23,374 nt of DNA, taken from NCBI GenBank assembly GCA_964648005.1, contig CAZYKR010000030.1:1-23374 (forward strand), given 5' to 3'. Of the stretch, positions 22,868 through 23,374 are shown one piece after another (the first letter of the stretch is position 1; every line of letters starts with the position of its first letter). This stretch comes from JAGQTE01 sp964648005. Lineage in GTDB: Bacteria > Actinomycetota > Acidimicrobiia > Acidimicrobiales > Acidimicrobilacustridaceae. The translations under genes were made by a program, and so were the position numbers. A model generated the notes under the pieces. The model made no database searches. It was not told the origin of the DNA and saw only the letters and a program-made list of their open reading frames with translations.

Positions 22868-22873
22868 ACGCTA
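22868..22873 (-). promoter_or_regulatory. Predicted -10 hexamer (leaderless) for DUF4143 ATPase
   Basis: Minus-strand TAGCGT is followed by 7 nt and GTG 22860. The hexamer is the last part of the first 23-bp repeat unit and recurs in two of the other three units, so the repeat may multiply promoter-like or operator elements. Confidence 0.5.
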
Positions 22874-22959
22874 CCATTCGTCGGCATGCAACAAGACAAT
22901 TCGTCGGGAACCAACGCTACGGTTCGTCGCCACTGAACGCTACAATTCGTCAGCCATGC
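22868..22959. repeat. Four-copy 23-bp imperfect tandem repeat
   Basis: Units begin at 22868, 22891, 22914 and 22937, exactly 23 bp apart. The conserved 15-bp core is ACGCTACCATTCGTC, ACAAGACAATTCGTC, ACGCTACGGTTCGTC and ACGCTACAATTCGTC in order. The final TCGTC is invariant and the remaining 8 bp of each unit vary. It occupies the space between the DUF4143 ATPase start and the metallophosphoesterase end. Two helical turns is about 21 bp, so sites 23 bp apart would be roughly on the same DNA face. Confidence 0.85.
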
Positions 22960-22998
22960 GTCGTTGGCTCGTCGAGGGCCTGCCGCCGCGCCGACGGC

Positions 22999-23374
22999 TC
23001 ACCGGTCGACGGGGATGGTGAAGCACCGGTCGGAGAGGTCGCCGAAGGCGTACTCCGGATAGGCGCCGCCGAACATGCCGCGTGTCTGCTCGGTCCACGC
23101 CAGCGCCGCCGGGTCCGAGATGCGGTGGTGGATCTGGTTGATGCCGCCCTCGTAGACCCGGTACTCCGCCCAGCAGCCGGGGAAGTCCTTGACGCTGGCC
23201 ACCTCGACCCACACAGCGTCGCCGGTCAGGCCGAACGTGCGCACCCGATTGCGGTGGGTGTGGCCGGCGAAGTAGCCGCGGATGTTGCGGTGCGCCGCCA
23301 CCACCTCGACCAGGCGCTCCGAGTCGTCGGGGTTGATGCCGAAGTAGCCGTGCGGACGCTGGCTGGAGCCGGGG
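22999..23374 (-). CDS. Metallophosphoesterase, C-terminal part (runs off window)
   Basis: The minus-strand frame is open from the right edge of the window to a TGA at 22999, giving 124 residues of the C-terminal part. RGYFAGHTHRNRV is the GHxH metal-binding motif of calcineurin-like phosphoesterases (Icc/CpdA-like group). YFGINPDDSERLVEVVAAHRN before it is the usual helix and strand leading to that motif. EYRVYEGGINQIHHRIS and SDRCFTIPVDR follow. The N-terminal metal-binding motifs (DxH, GDxxD, GNH) should lie beyond the window. The substrate is unknown; cyclic nucleotides or phosphodiesters are typical of the family. Confidence 0.85.
   Translation of the reverse strand, partial: PGSSQRPHGYFGINPDDSERLVEVVAAHRNIRGYFAGHTHRNRVRTFGLTGDAVWVEVASVKDFPGCWAEYRVYEGGINQIHHRISDPAALAWTEQTRGMFGGAYPEYAFGDLSDRCFTIPVDR

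Noticed and set aside
22868..22959. CRISPR array
   Set aside because: The 23-bp units are head-to-tail with an imperfect core and only 8 variable bases, no true spacers and no cas genes. A tandem operator or promoter repeat fits better.

Overview
The window is 23.4 kb of very GC-rich DNA, densely packed with genes that often overlap by 4 nt (ATGA or GTGA). Many genes appear to be transcribed leaderlessly: a TANNNT -10 hexamer lies 7-9 nt before the start codon, with no Shine-Dalgarno site. Leaderless starts, a SigE-type ECF sigma factor, a two-ACT aspartokinase beside asd, ethylmalonyl-CoA mutase and GTG/TTG starts all suggest an actinobacterium. My best guess is an Acidimicrobiia-like lineage, but that is inference. 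The content is mostly chromosomal housekeeping and metabolism. I see no integrase, transposase, phage gene or CRISPR array.

Layout. 1-105: 3' part of tRNA-Pro(CGG) and a strong hairpin terminator. 192-1519: ECF sigma factor translationally coupled to a single-pass exported protein. 1605-3683: secreted SGNH/GDSL esterase with a long C-terminal extension, then a small MazG-like protein. 3692-5375 (minus): CBS-domain protein, small membrane protein and a UbiA-family prenyltransferase broken by a frameshift in a homopolymer. 5460-7812 (minus): lysC and asd, the entry to the aspartate-family amino acids and diaminopimelate. 7898-9835 (plus): two membrane-anchored cyclophilin-like proteins, the first degenerate. 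9876-13339 (minus): alpha/beta hydrolase, a MurF-like ligase with a membrane N-terminus, and a divergent D-Ala-D-Ala ligase. 13362-14608 (minus): methyltransferase fragment and an S51-like protein that lacks its catalytic residues. 14680-19560 (plus): 3-hydroxyacyl-CoA dehydrogenase, aromatic/aspartate aminotransferase, Aat, and ethylmalonyl-CoA mutase. 19666-20436 (plus): degenerate GGDEF protein. 20438-22860 (minus): class III CoA-transferase and an AAA/DUF4143 ATPase whose promoter region is a four-copy 23-bp tandem repeat. 22999-23374 (minus): 3' part of a metallophosphoesterase.

How the genes may work together. lysC/asd (diaminopimelate precursor), Ddl and the MurF-like ligase bear on peptidoglycan precursor synthesis. 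The hydroxyacyl-CoA dehydrogenase and ethylmalonyl-CoA mutase fit acetyl-CoA assimilation or acyl-CoA metabolism. Each of these two genes carries a TACC-N4-GGTA palindrome at its start, which suggests a shared TetR-type regulator that is not encoded in the window.

Most worth a second look: the 23-bp repeat/promoter array before the DUF4143 ATPase, the membrane-embedded Mur ligase that lacks the usual sugar-nucleotide domain, the shared palindrome, and the window-wide leaderless promoter pattern. No stretch longer than about 110 bases lacks a gene or described element.
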